Assembly: GCF_042679565.1 (NCBI RefSeq)
Contig: NZ_JBHTMY010000003.1
Location: forward strand, 248,001-312,000
Reading direction: 5' to 3'
Length of the DNA: 64,000 nucleotides
Source: Namhaeicola litoreus
Lineage (GTDB): Bacteria; Bacteroidota; Bacteroidia; Flavobacteriales; Flavobacteriaceae
Positions 23,592 to 31,909 of this stretch are shown here, piece by piece. Position numbers and translations under genes: made by a program. The notes beneath the pieces are model-generated. The model made no database searches. It was given only the letters and a program-made list of their open reading frames with translations, and had not been told where the DNA came from. How positions within the stretch are numbered: the first letter of the stretch is position 1; the number at the start of each line of letters is the position of its first letter.

Positions 23592-25289
23592 ATGATTCTA
23601 TATCCGGAAAAAAAGTTGGCACAACTAGTGCTTCAGACTTGTTTAGTTAATCAGATTACTGATGTTGTTATATCACCGGGTTCAAGAAATGCCCCGCTCA
23701 TTATAGGATTTGTTAATCATCCAGATTTTGAGACTTATCAAATTGTAGATGAAAGGTCTGCTGGTTTTTTTGCTTTGGGCATAGCACAGCAAAAACAAAA
23801 ACCCGTGGCCTTATTGTGCACTTCGGGGTCTGCATTATTAAATTATTATCCTGCCATTGCTGAAGCATTTTACAGCCACATTCCTTTGGTCATTCTATCA
23901 ACAGATCGGCCGGCAAAAATGATTGATATTGGTGACGGACAAACTATAAGGCAAGAAAATGTATTTCACAATCATATTCTTTTTTCTGCAAATTTGAAGG
24001 AATTTGAAGGCCTAGATGAGACTACTTATGAAAAGGAGAATAAAAGATTACTTAAAAAGGCTCTGGATTTAGTAATTCAACAATCCGGTCCGGTTCATAT
24101 TAATATACCATTTGATGAGCCGTTGTATAAATTAACTGAAAAATTAATCGATTTTGATTTAGCATCATCCTTGCCCATTTCAAATGATCCACTGCAGGGT
24201 GAAACTCCTCTGAAAGTTGAAGAATTACAAGTTTTTGCAAATATTTGGAATAAAGCAGATAGAAAATTAGTGTTAATCGGTTCAAGCTTTCCCGATGAAT
24301 TAATTCAAAAACAGATTGATCATTTAATAAAAGATCCTTCTGTGTTGATTATGACAGAAACTATCTCTAATCTTCATCACGAAAAATTGATCTGTTCTAT
24401 AGACCAGTTGATTACGCCGCTAAATGAGATGGAATTCGAAAAATTGAGACCGGAAATATTACTCACTTTTGGTGGCATGGTTGTCTCAAAAAGAATTAAA
24501 CAATTCATTAGAGAGTTTAAGCCAGAGTATCATTGGCATATCGATAAATGGAATGCGCCGAACACTTATTTTTGTCTAGATCATCATTTCAAGGTTACGC
24601 CACAATTGTTTTTTAGTCAGTTTTTCTTTTTAACGAAGCAAAAGACTTCCACCTATCAAAAGACATGGTTGGATGTAAAAAGCAAAAGATTGCAAAAGCA
24701 CCAGAACTATATGGATTTAGTTCCTTATTCTGATTTGTCTGTTTTTGATACCTTACTGGACAGTTTGCCGATCAACAGTCATTTACAATTGGCAAATAGT
24801 TCGGTTGTGCGCTACGCACAGCTTTTTCAACTAAATGAAACGGTTCGGGTTTATTGCAATAGAGGAACTAGTGGTATTGATGGAAGCACTTCAACAGCAG
24901 TCGGTGCAGCCACGGTCTACAAAGGTCAAACTGTGTTTATAACTGGTGATATAAGCTTTTTTTATGATAGCAATGCACTGTGGAATAATTATGTTCCGAA
25001 TAGTTTTAGAATTGTCTTAATCAATAATGGAGGTGGGGGAATTTTTAGAATTTTACCCGGGCCCAAAAATACAAAAGCCCTATCTTTTTTTGAAACGCCA
25101 CATCAACTTACAGCAGAGCAATTGTGTAAAATGCATGGTATGGAATACCTTGTAGCGAAAAACAAAGTTGATTTAAATAAGGTGTTGACATCTTTTTTTG
25201 ATCAATCGGCAAAACCAAAATTATTGGAGGTTTTTACTCCGACAGAGCATAATGATCAAGTATTAACAAAATATTTTGAACAATTGTAG
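23592..25289 (+). CDS. menD: 2-succinyl-5-enolpyruvyl-6-hydroxy-3-cyclohexene-1-carboxylate synthase
   Basis: Thiamine-diphosphate enzyme of 565 residues that adds the succinic semialdehyde unit from 2-oxoglutarate to isochorismate. Hallmarks: ISPGSRNAPL near the N terminus, VDERSAGFFALGIAQ (the activating Glu), CTSGSALLNYYPAIAEA, and in the C-terminal ThDP-binding domain NRGTSGIDGSTSTAVGAA, TGDISFFYDSNAL and NNGGGGIFRILPG (the GDG...NN-like cofactor motif). Full length and intact. It follows menF by 21 bases. The downstream DUF2853 gene starts 73 bases after the stop codon and a strong hairpin closes the unit. Confidence 0.97.
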   Translation: MILYPEKKLAQLVLQTCLVNQITDVVISPGSRNAPLIIGFVNHPDFETYQIVDERSAGFFALGIAQQKQKPVALLCTSGSALLNYYPAIAEAFYSHIPLVILSTDRPAKMIDIGDGQTIRQENVFHNHILFSANLKEFEGLDETTYEKENKRLLKKALDLVIQQSGPVHINIPFDEPLYKLTEKLIDFDLASSLPISNDPLQGETPLKVEELQVFANIWNKADRKLVLIGSSFPDELIQKQIDHLIKDPSVLIMTETISNLHHEKLICSIDQLITPLNEMEFEKLRPEILLTFGGMVVSKRIKQFIREFKPEYHWHIDKWNAPNTYFCLDHHFKVTPQLFFSQFFFLTKQKTSTYQKTWLDVKSKRLQKHQNYMDLVPYSDLSVFDTLLDSLPINSHLQLANSSVVRYAQLFQLNETVRVYCNRGTSGIDGSTSTAVGAATVYKGQTVFITGDISFFYDSNALWNNYVPNSFRIVLINNGGGGIFRILPGPKNTKALSFFETPHQLTAEQLCKMHGMEYLVAKNKVDLNKVLTSFFDQSAKPKLLEVFTPTEHNDQVLTKYFEQL

Positions 25290-25362
25290 TCTATCATCTT
25301 TGGCAAAATATGGTTTATTCCTTAAATTTGAGAAAATTAATACAAACCATAAATATTTTAAG

Positions 25363-25695
25363 ATGAGTAAAGAAGAATATATTGCATTGAGCACAAAGCA
25401 ATTAAAAGAAAAGTGTAACATAGACGCAGATGCAGCGCTGATGGAAGGAATAGTAAAGCATTTAGGTATTGCAGCCATGGGTGGTGACGCTTCTTTGGTT
25501 TCCTGCGAACAGGAATCTGAATTAAAAACAATCAAAGAAAGTTTTTTGTTCAAAAAATTAGGCTTAAAGGATGGTGCTAGTTTAGATGCTGCCATAAAGA
25601 AAGCTTGTGATGCACTCGGTTCATCTAATCCTTTGAAACGAAGAGCTGCATTCTATTATTTACTTTGTAAAGAATTTGGGATTAACTCCCTTTAA
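25363..25695 (+). CDS. DUF2853 family protein
   Basis: A small soluble protein of 110 residues matching DUF2853, a helical family frequent in Flavobacteria and Proteobacteria: DAALMEGIVKHLG followed by SCEQESELKTIKESFL and the C-terminal LKRRAAFYYLLCKEFG helix. No biochemical function is known to me. An in-frame ATG 29 codons upstream is discounted since the extra stretch (NNCSLSSLAKYG...) looks unlike the family and the preferred ATG has A-rich context. It is the last gene before the terminator, downstream of menD, a neighbourhood common in Flavobacteria. Confidence 0.85.
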   Translation: MSKEEYIALSTKQLKEKCNIDADAALMEGIVKHLGIAAMGGDASLVSCEQESELKTIKESFLFKKLGLKDGASLDAAIKKACDALGSSNPLKRRAAFYYLLCKEFGINSL

Positions 25696-25700
25696 GCAAA

Positions 25701-25726
25701 AACTCCGCATCCGCGGAGTTTTTTTT
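25701..25726 (+). terminator. Intrinsic terminator of the menaquinone cluster
   Basis: Perfect 8-bp stem AACTCCGC/GCGGAGTT around the loop ATCC, followed by eight T residues. It lies six bases after the DUF2853 stop codon. On the opposite strand the same hairpin is followed by five T, so it may also stop transcription of the convergent esterase-like gene. Confidence 0.92.
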
Positions 25727-26960
25727 AATTACCTTGATCCTCTTCATTGCCATCATCAATAGGTTCGTCGTTGTTTTCACCGTCAACCGGTAAACCTAGT
25801 TTTTGAGCTCTTTGCTTTTCAAGTACCCTTTCAATATTTCCATAATACGCATCGGCATTCGGATTATCTGAACCAATTTTGGCATATCCGTTTTTATAAT
25901 ATTTCAATGCTTTTTTATAATCATAGCCTGTTTCATAATACAAACCAATGTAATAGTCACCAATAGGAGATTCTGGATACAACCTCAAAATCATCTTTCC
26001 AAATTCTTCTAAATAATCACCATTTTCTTTGTCAATGACCACTGGTTCTACCCTAAATATATCAGATTCTCGAATTTTCATATTTGAACCAAACAAATAT
26101 TCTATTTCGACATATTTTTTCTCTAAATATGCAATGGCTTCTGGCGGCGATAAATCAGCAATCTGCTCATCAAATTCTTCTTTAGAGATGGAAGAAAATA
26201 GTGCGAAAATCATGTCCATGGCACTCGGAATCGCCTGCCCAATAACGGCTGGCTTTGAATCGTTTTCAAAATTTTCAAACTTGTAGTGAAAAGACTCTAC
26301 CTCAGAAAGTTTTAAAAGATTGTTGATATTGTTAATCTCTTTTTTATTATCTGCTCGGTTGTTATTGCTGTTGCATAAATAATAAAAAACTTGATCCGAT
26401 AAGCTTTGCGACTTCGCTTCAAGTTTTTCTGGCATACTTGCATGTGTAGTCGGATTGATTAAGATATATGCATTGAATATATGATTGGGTTCTAAGAAAA
26501 AATAGTTAGCAAAATTGGCTGTTAATGTATTTCCAACAATGGTTTTAAAAAGTGACGTTCGATAATTGTCATCGATAAAATTGATAAGTTCTTGCCTAAT
26601 AAAACCATAAAATTTTGTACTCTCTTCTGTGGGTAAACCTGTATCAACACTAAAATCACAATCATTGGCTCTTTCACCTTCTTGATTTTGAAAGATACCC
26701 ACAACAATCTGCTCAGGGGCATTTTGTTCCGCAGCAAAAACTTTTGAATTGGCTACATAGATATCAAAAAGATACTCTGCATCTAAAACAATAGCAACGG
26801 GATAGGTATTCTTTGGATTAGATTCGTAGGAATCAGGGATGTAAATTTTCAGGTATCGCTCTGTGTTGAGTAGAGCAGAATTGAATTTTTTAATAGAAAT
26901 GTTTTCCTGACCCTTCGCAAAAAAGCATGTCAGAAGTAAAAACAAGGCGATTTTCTTCAT
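25725..26960 (-). CDS. Secreted esterase-like alpha/beta-fold protein with degenerate nucleophile and TPR tail
   Basis: A 411-residue exported protein (signal peptide, about 18 residues, LLLTCFFAKGQ). Residues 20-260 follow the putative-esterase (Fes/esterase D-like) layout: RYLKIYIPDSYESNP, YPVAIVLDAEYLFD, VVGIFQN and FIRQELINFIDDNYRT. Where active members carry GHSxGG, this protein has GNTLT (143-147), replacing the nucleophile serine by threonine and the last glycine by threonine, so catalysis is doubtful. About residues 320-385 contain a TPR-like pair (IGDYYIGLYYETGYDYKKALKYY), and the end is acidic. It lies between menD-DUF2853 and menB but on the other strand, so it is not part of the pathway by position alone. 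Confidence 0.8.
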   Translation of the reverse strand: MKKIALFLLLTCFFAKGQENISIKKFNSALLNTERYLKIYIPDSYESNPKNTYPVAIVLDAEYLFDIYVANSKVFAAEQNAPEQIVVGIFQNQEGERANDCDFSVDTGLPTEESTKFYGFIRQELINFIDDNYRTSLFKTIVGNTLTANFANYFFLEPNHIFNAYILINPTTHASMPEKLEAKSQSLSDQVFYYLCNSNNNRADNKKEINNINNLLKLSEVESFHYKFENFENDSKPAVIGQAIPSAMDMIFALFSSISKEEFDEQIADLSPPEAIAYLEKKYVEIEYLFGSNMKIRESDIFRVEPVVIDKENGDYLEEFGKMILRLYPESPIGDYYIGLYYETGYDYKKALKYYKNGYAKIGSDNPNADAYYGNIERVLEKQRAQKLGLPVDGENNDEPIDDGNEEDQGN

Positions 26961-26970
26961 GTTTCAATTG

Positions 26971-26987
26971 ATTTGTACCGTACAAAT
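26971..26987. repeat. 17-bp palindrome between the esterase-like gene and menB
   Basis: ATTTGTAC-C-GTACAAAT, a perfect 8-bp inverted repeat with a single central base, starts ten bases before the esterase-like gene's start codon and lies 94 bases before menB. Its size and symmetry suit a dimeric regulator's operator, or a short hairpin in the leader of the minus-strand mRNA. No T-tract follows, so a terminator is unlikely. Confidence 0.5.
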
Positions 26988-27081
26988 TAAATCTTTCTTG
27001 CGTAAAAATGTTTATTTTCGTCGCAGAAACTCAATGATTCAACGAAAATTTGTTTGAATTATTATCTCAAAGAAATCTTTT

Positions 27082-27921
27082 ATGAAAGTGAATTGGCAAA
27101 CAGTTAAAGAATTTGAAGATATAACCTATAAAAAATCAAGTGGAGTTGCAAGAATTGCATTTAACCGACCAGAAGTTAGAAATGCTTTTAGGCCAAAAAC
27201 AACAGCAGAATTATACCAGGCTTTTTACGATGCTCAGGAAGATACAAGTATTGGAGTTGTGCTTCTTTCTGCGGAAGGTCCCTCTCCAAAAGATGGTGTC
27301 TATTCTTTTTGTAGCGGAGGCGATCAAAAAACAAGAGGACATCAGGGTTATGTTGGAGATGATGGTATGCATCGATTAAACATACTCGAAGTTCAACGTT
27401 TGATTCGTTTTATGCCAAAGGTTGTTATAGCTGTTGTCCCGGGTTGGGCCGTTGGTGGTGGCCACAGTTTACACGTGGTTTGCGACCTCACTTTAGCCAG
27501 TAAAGAACATGCCATATTCAAACAGACAGATGCAGATGTCACAAGTTTCGATGGCGGATATGGATCTGCCTATTTAGCTAAAATGGTGGGTCAGAAAAAG
27601 GCCAGAGAAATATTCTTTTTAGGGAGAAATTATTCCGCACAGGAAGCGATGGAAATGGGAATGGTCAATGCAGTGATCCCACATGCAGAACTTGAAAATA
27701 CGGCTTATGAATGGGCTCAGGAAATTTTAGAAAAATCTCCAACTTCTATAAAAATGCTCAAATTTGCTATGAACTTGACAGACGACGGTATGGTTGGACA
27801 ACAGGTTTTTGCCGGTGAAGCAACGAGGTTAGTTTACATGACAGAAGAAGCCAAGGAGGGTAGGAATGCTTTTATTGAAAAGCGGAAACCAAATTTTAAA
27901 AATATCAAATGGATTCCCTAG
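27082..27921 (+). CDS. menB: 1,4-dihydroxy-2-naphthoyl-CoA synthase
   Basis: Crotonase-family enzyme of 279 residues closing the second ring of menaquinone from o-succinylbenzoyl-CoA. Seen: ARIAFNRPEVRNAFRP at the N terminus, FCSGGDQKTRG (the oxyanion region and bicarbonate-dependent-type GGDQ), VPGWAVGGGHSLHVVCDLTLAS, TDADVTSFDGGYGSAYLAKMVGQ (SFDGGYG is the MenB signature), and the C-terminal EKRKPNFKN. It is separated from menD by DUF2853 and the reverse esterase-like gene, so it has its own promoter. purU begins 13 bases after it. Confidence 0.97.
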   Translation: MKVNWQTVKEFEDITYKKSSGVARIAFNRPEVRNAFRPKTTAELYQAFYDAQEDTSIGVVLLSAEGPSPKDGVYSFCSGGDQKTRGHQGYVGDDGMHRLNILEVQRLIRFMPKVVIAVVPGWAVGGGHSLHVVCDLTLASKEHAIFKQTDADVTSFDGGYGSAYLAKMVGQKKAREIFFLGRNYSAQEAMEMGMVNAVIPHAELENTAYEWAQEILEKSPTSIKMLKFAMNLTDDGMVGQQVFAGEATRLVYMTEEAKEGRNAFIEKRKPNFKNIKWIP

Positions 27922-27934
27922 CTATTTATTTTTT

Positions 27935-28804
27935 ATGATTTCGCAAACAGTAACGTTTTTAATCAAATGTCCCGACGCAAAAGGGTTAGTGGCAAAAGTG
28001 ACTAATTTCTTTTATCTGAATGAATTCAATATTTTAAGTTGTCAGCAATATGTAAACTCGGTACAGAATACTTATTTTATGCGTATTCGTTTGAATGCAG
28101 ATGGGACAGGTATCACCAAAAAAGAATTAGAGGAGAGATTTGCTTATTTGGCAAATCCTTTACACATGACATGGTCTGTTCATTATGGTGAGAGAAAGCA
28201 GAGAATGGCAATTCTCGTTTCACACACCAGTCATTGTTTATACGATCTTCTTGAAAGAAATAAAGAGGGAGATTTGGATTGTGATATTAGATTGGTCATC
28301 AGTAACCATCAAAAATTGAAACCTATTGCCGATATGTTTGGCTTGCCTTATCATTATTTACCCGTATCAAAAAAGACAAAAGGTGAGCAGGAGCAGCAAA
28401 TGATTGAGCTAATAGAGAAAAATGATATAGACCTCATTGTCATGGCGCGCTATATGCAGATTCTTTCTTCTCAATTCATAGAGAAATACCCTGAAAGGAT
28501 CATTAATATTCATCATTCTTTTTTGCCAGCCTTTCAGGGAGCAAATCCTTACCAGAGAGCTTATGAGCGCGGTGTTAAATTGATTGGTGCTACTGCGCAT
28601 TATGCGACCACTGATTTAGATGAAGGTCCAATTATTGAGCAAGGTGTTGAAAGAGTTACGCATGAAAGTACTCCAGCTACTTTAAAAAGAATTGGAGCAG
28701 ATATAGAAAGGTTGGTTTTAGCCAAAGCAGTAAAATGTCATTTACAAAATCAAATTATAGTGGCTGATAATCGGGCGATTGTTTTTCCCGAAGCCGGAGA
28801 ATAA
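27935..28804 (+). CDS. purU: Formyltetrahydrofolate deformylase
   Basis: A 289-residue enzyme with an N-terminal ACT domain (about 1-80, TVTFLIKCPDAKGLVAKVTNFF) and a C-terminal formyltransferase-like catalytic domain. It releases formate from 10-formyl-THF to balance one-carbon units. Catalytic pieces are visible: NIHHSFLPAFQGANPYQRAYERG (Asn and His), and ATAHYATTDLDEGPIIEQ (Asp). The start ATG at MISQTVTFL is chosen over the longer frame, which would overlap menB. The gene probably reads through from menB. Confidence 0.95.
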   Translation: MISQTVTFLIKCPDAKGLVAKVTNFFYLNEFNILSCQQYVNSVQNTYFMRIRLNADGTGITKKELEERFAYLANPLHMTWSVHYGERKQRMAILVSHTSHCLYDLLERNKEGDLDCDIRLVISNHQKLKPIADMFGLPYHYLPVSKKTKGEQEQQMIELIEKNDIDLIVMARYMQILSSQFIEKYPERIINIHHSFLPAFQGANPYQRAYERGVKLIGATAHYATTDLDEGPIIEQGVERVTHESTPATLKRIGADIERLVLAKAVKCHLQNQIIVADNRAIVFPEAGE

Positions 28805-28815
28805 AAATAATAGTT

Positions 28816-29424
28816 ATGAAAATCATTTGTATCGGAAGAAATTATGTTAAACACATAGAAGAATTAAAAAACGAAAAACCAGCGAATCCTGTTATTTTTT
28901 TAAAGCCAGATTCGGCTATTCTTCAGCCAAAGCAACCTTTTGTGATACCTGCATTTTCTCAAAATGTACATCATGAAATAGAGGTACTCGTAAAGATTAA
29001 TCGGGTTGGTAAATTTATCGAACCAAAATTTGCACATAAATATTACAATGAGATCTCCTTGGGAATTGATTTTACGGCCAGAGATATTCAAGATGAATTA
29101 AAATCAAAAGGCTTACCGTGGGAGAAGGCTAAGGGTTTTGATGGAAGTGCTGTTTTAGGAGAATTTATCGATAAAAAAGACTTTGATCTTGATGATCTCT
29201 CTTTTCAACTCTATAAAAATGGAGCAATAGTTCAAGATGGAAATACCAAACATATGCTGTGGAAAATAGATGACATTATAGCCTATGTCTCACAGTTCTT
29301 TACCCTAAAAAAAGGAGATATTATTTTTACAGGTACACCGGAGGGAGTTGCACAGGTAAATACAGGTGATATGTTAGAGGGAAAATTAGATCAAAAAATG
29401 CTTTTTTCAATTAAAGTGAGATAG
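28816..29424 (+). CDS. Fumarylacetoacetate hydrolase family protein
   Basis: A 202-residue single-domain FAH-family enzyme: ICIGRNYVKHIEEL, VIFLKPDSAI, HHEIEVLVKI (metal-binding Glu pair), GIDFTARDIQDELKSKGLPWEKAKGFDGSAVLG, and GDIIFTGTPEGV near the end. These features put it with the FAHD1/YcgM type, whose members act as acylpyruvases or oxaloacetate decarboxylases, rather than with true fumarylacetoacetases. Cytoplasmic. It follows purU by 11 bases. Confidence 0.9.
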   Translation: MKIICIGRNYVKHIEELKNEKPANPVIFLKPDSAILQPKQPFVIPAFSQNVHHEIEVLVKINRVGKFIEPKFAHKYYNEISLGIDFTARDIQDELKSKGLPWEKAKGFDGSAVLGEFIDKKDFDLDDLSFQLYKNGAIVQDGNTKHMLWKIDDIIAYVSQFFTLKKGDIIFTGTPEGVAQVNTGDMLEGKLDQKMLFSIKVR

Positions 29425-29499
29425 ACAATATTTTGTTTTAGGATACCAATTTTCAAACCTCCATTTCTTATTTTTTCATACCTTAACCAAAAAAAGGTC

Positions 29500-30150
29500 A
29501 TGATTAAAATCCTAAAGCGCTCCAAAAAAGTGGCATTTAATATTGATGAGTTTTTTGATAAAATAGAAACCGCTTCACTTAATTTTTCTTCGGGAATTGC
29601 CTACTATTTGAGAAATGATCTGGATCAATTCAGTCAAAACTTACAGACACTGAATCAACTTGAAAAGGAGGCAGATGCCATTCAGAGAAAAATAGAAAAC
29701 GATTTTTATCAGCATGCGCTTATGCCTAATTATGCAGGCGATATTGTATTACTTTTAGAGAATGCAGATGATCTAATTGATATTGCCAACAATGTACTTA
29801 CCCAATTTGATGTTGAAAATCCTCATATTCCTCAAAGCCTGCAAAACGATTTTATAGAATTAAATAATTTGGCTTCAAATTCTGTGAAAGATGTTATTCC
29901 GGCGGCAAGAATTTTCTTTACTTCACCCAACGAGGTTAAAGACAGGGTTCAAAAAGTATTGTTTTATAACCGTGAATGTACTGCCTATGGCAATAAAACG
30001 AAGAAAAAGATCTTTCAGGAAATGAATTCACTACAATTGGCCGAAAAAGTTCACCTCAGGTATTTTGTAAATAATATTGAGTCAATGTCTGATAAGGCTA
30101 AAATCTTGGCACATCAATTATCTTCATTAGTAATAAAAATAAAAATGTAA
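29500..30150 (+). CDS. DUF47 (PhoU-like) phosphate transport regulator
   Basis: A 216-residue all-helical protein of the DUF47/TIGR00153 group, related to PhoU. Recognisable pieces are the N-terminal FDKIETASLNFSSGIAYYL, EKEADAIQRKIENDFYQHALMPNY and ENADDLIDIANNVL (the acidic metal-binding E/DxxxD helix motifs of PhoU folds). Such genes are almost always found just upstream of a PiT transporter gene, as here with 12 bases between, and are thought to modulate the transporter. No membrane segment or signal peptide. Confidence 0.92.
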   Translation: MIKILKRSKKVAFNIDEFFDKIETASLNFSSGIAYYLRNDLDQFSQNLQTLNQLEKEADAIQRKIENDFYQHALMPNYAGDIVLLLENADDLIDIANNVLTQFDVENPHIPQSLQNDFIELNNLASNSVKDVIPAARIFFTSPNEVKDRVQKVLFYNRECTAYGNKTKKKIFQEMNSLQLAEKVHLRYFVNNIESMSDKAKILAHQLSSLVIKIKM

Positions 30151-30162
30151 ACGAACTCTTTT

Positions 30163-31905
30163 ATGTTTTTATTTTTTTTAACAAGCGGTCTTTTCTTGGG
30201 TTGGACATTGGGTGCGAATGATGCCTCAAATGTATTTGGTTCTGCCGTTGGTTCAAAAATGATCAAATTTAGAGATGCCGCTATTGTTGCGTCGATCTTT
30301 GTTGTACTTGGCTCTGTCTTGCAAGGATTTGGAGGTGCTGAAACTTTGGGAAAACTAGGTGCTGTTGATGCTATCGGTGGAGCTTTTACAGTGTCGCTTT
30401 GTGCAGGACTGACCGTTTACTGGATGACCAAGGCAAAATTACCTGTCTCCACATCACAGGCTATCGTAGGAGGAATCATTGGTTGGAACTATTATACGCA
30501 TAATCCAATAGAGACGAGTGAATTGATAAAGATTGTGAGTACTTGGTTTACAGCCCCTATTTTAGGTGGTATTTTTGCTGTCTTATTGTATTTGATCACC
30601 AAAAAAGTATTGCAAAAAAGTAAGATTCACATTATACGGTTAGATGCTTTTATCAAATTTGGTCTATTCATCGTAGGTGCGTTCGGTTCTTTTAGTTTGG
30701 GAGCAAATAATATTGCCAATGTTGTTGGGGTGTTTGTCCCATCTTTGCCAAAACTCACGTTTGACTTTGGTTTTTTTACTTTGAATTCTATTCAAGTATT
30801 ATTTTTATTGGGAGGCTTGTCAATTGCTGCAGGAATAATTACATATTCAAAAAAAGTTATGCAAACGGTGGGCAGTTCTCTGATGAAGTTAAACTCCGAA
30901 ACGGCTTTAATTGTTGTCCTTGCCCATTCGCTTGTCCTTTTTGTTTTTTCTTCCCCTTGGTTGTCGCAACTCGTAACGTATATTGGCCTGCCACCAATAC
31001 CACTGGTTCCGGTTTCTAGCTCACAAGCTATAGTGGGCGCCATTATAGGGATTGGTTTACTCAAAGGAGGAAGAAATATTCAGGCAAATGTTATTGGTAA
31101 AATATTTGTTGGATGGATTCTTACCCCTCTAATAGCTGGTTTTTTAACCTTTGTTGCCTTGTTTGTCATGAGCAATGTTTTTAAAATCCAAGTGACTTCA
31201 GGTGTTCGGTTAGAAAATTTATCGAATAAAGAATTATCTGCTTTTCAGCAAAATTTTGATAAGGTAGATTTATCTCAACCTATATTTTGGATCATCACTA
31301 CGGTTCTTATAATTTTAGTCGTCTATTTATTCATTAGGTTGATAAGACAGAATAATAAAGTAAAAGAAGAGAATTTTATTCGTCAAATGGAAAAATACGA
31401 TTTACAACAAAAAACTTTAGAAAATGAAATTAGATTAAAAGAACTTGTTACTGAAGATCTTATTAAAGAGAATGAAAGAAAAAATGTTGCCCAGCGAAGT
31501 TTAGCCTTAAATATTGTTAAAAAAAATGATTTGTTAAAAAAACTTAAATCAATTTTGTTGGATATTGACAAGGACATGCTTTCAGAGCAGAGCAAAATAA
31601 AAATTGAAAAAATGGATGAAATCATTCATAAGGTTCTAGATTCTAAACAAGACAGGGCTTTGCTTCAGAAATATTTGACAGAAACGGAGGATGAGTTTTA
31701 CCAGAAATTGGATCAAAAATATTCCGGATTAACGGAATTTGAAAAACGGATTGCTTCATTAATTCGTTCAAATTATAAACTAGCTGATATCGCGACTATT
31801 GTCAATTCTACGAGAGAAGAAGTAAAAGAGGTAATTAAGATATTGAAGAAAAGAATGAATGTTTTGAAGGGTGAGAAATTGAATAAAGTTTTGAAAAATA
31901 TTTAA
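30163..31905 (+). CDS. PiT-family phosphate transporter with C-terminal coiled-coil and HTH-like domain
   Basis: A 580-residue inner-membrane protein. Residues 1-345 hold the PiT transporter with both inverted-repeat signatures (TLGANDASNVFGSAVGSKM and LGANNIANVVG) and the paired PVSTSQAIVGG/PVSSSQAIVGA substrate loops, so the transporter looks fully functional. A further membrane segment lies at about 373-396. Residues 400-515 form a charged, probably coiled-coil, region. The last 58 residues (LTEFEKRIASLIRSNYKLADI... from residue 523) resemble the LuxR-like HTH ends of Bacteroidota transcription regulators (LTxxExRxxxLIRxNxxxxEIA). This extension is not part of ordinary PiT proteins. Whether it binds DNA is unknown. 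Confidence 0.85.
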   Translation: MFLFFLTSGLFLGWTLGANDASNVFGSAVGSKMIKFRDAAIVASIFVVLGSVLQGFGGAETLGKLGAVDAIGGAFTVSLCAGLTVYWMTKAKLPVSTSQAIVGGIIGWNYYTHNPIETSELIKIVSTWFTAPILGGIFAVLLYLITKKVLQKSKIHIIRLDAFIKFGLFIVGAFGSFSLGANNIANVVGVFVPSLPKLTFDFGFFTLNSIQVLFLLGGLSIAAGIITYSKKVMQTVGSSLMKLNSETALIVVLAHSLVLFVFSSPWLSQLVTYIGLPPIPLVPVSSSQAIVGAIIGIGLLKGGRNIQANVIGKIFVGWILTPLIAGFLTFVALFVMSNVFKIQVTSGVRLENLSNKELSAFQQNFDKVDLSQPIFWIITTVLIILVVYLFIRLIRQNNKVKEENFIRQMEKYDLQQKTLENEIRLKELVTEDLIKENERKNVAQRSLALNIVKKNDLLKKLKSILLDIDKDMLSEQSKIKIEKMDEIIHKVLDSKQDRALLQKYLTETEDEFYQKLDQKYSGLTEFEKRIASLIRSNYKLADIATIVNSTREEVKEVIKILKKRMNVLKGEKLNKVLKNI

Positions 31906-31909
31906 ATCC

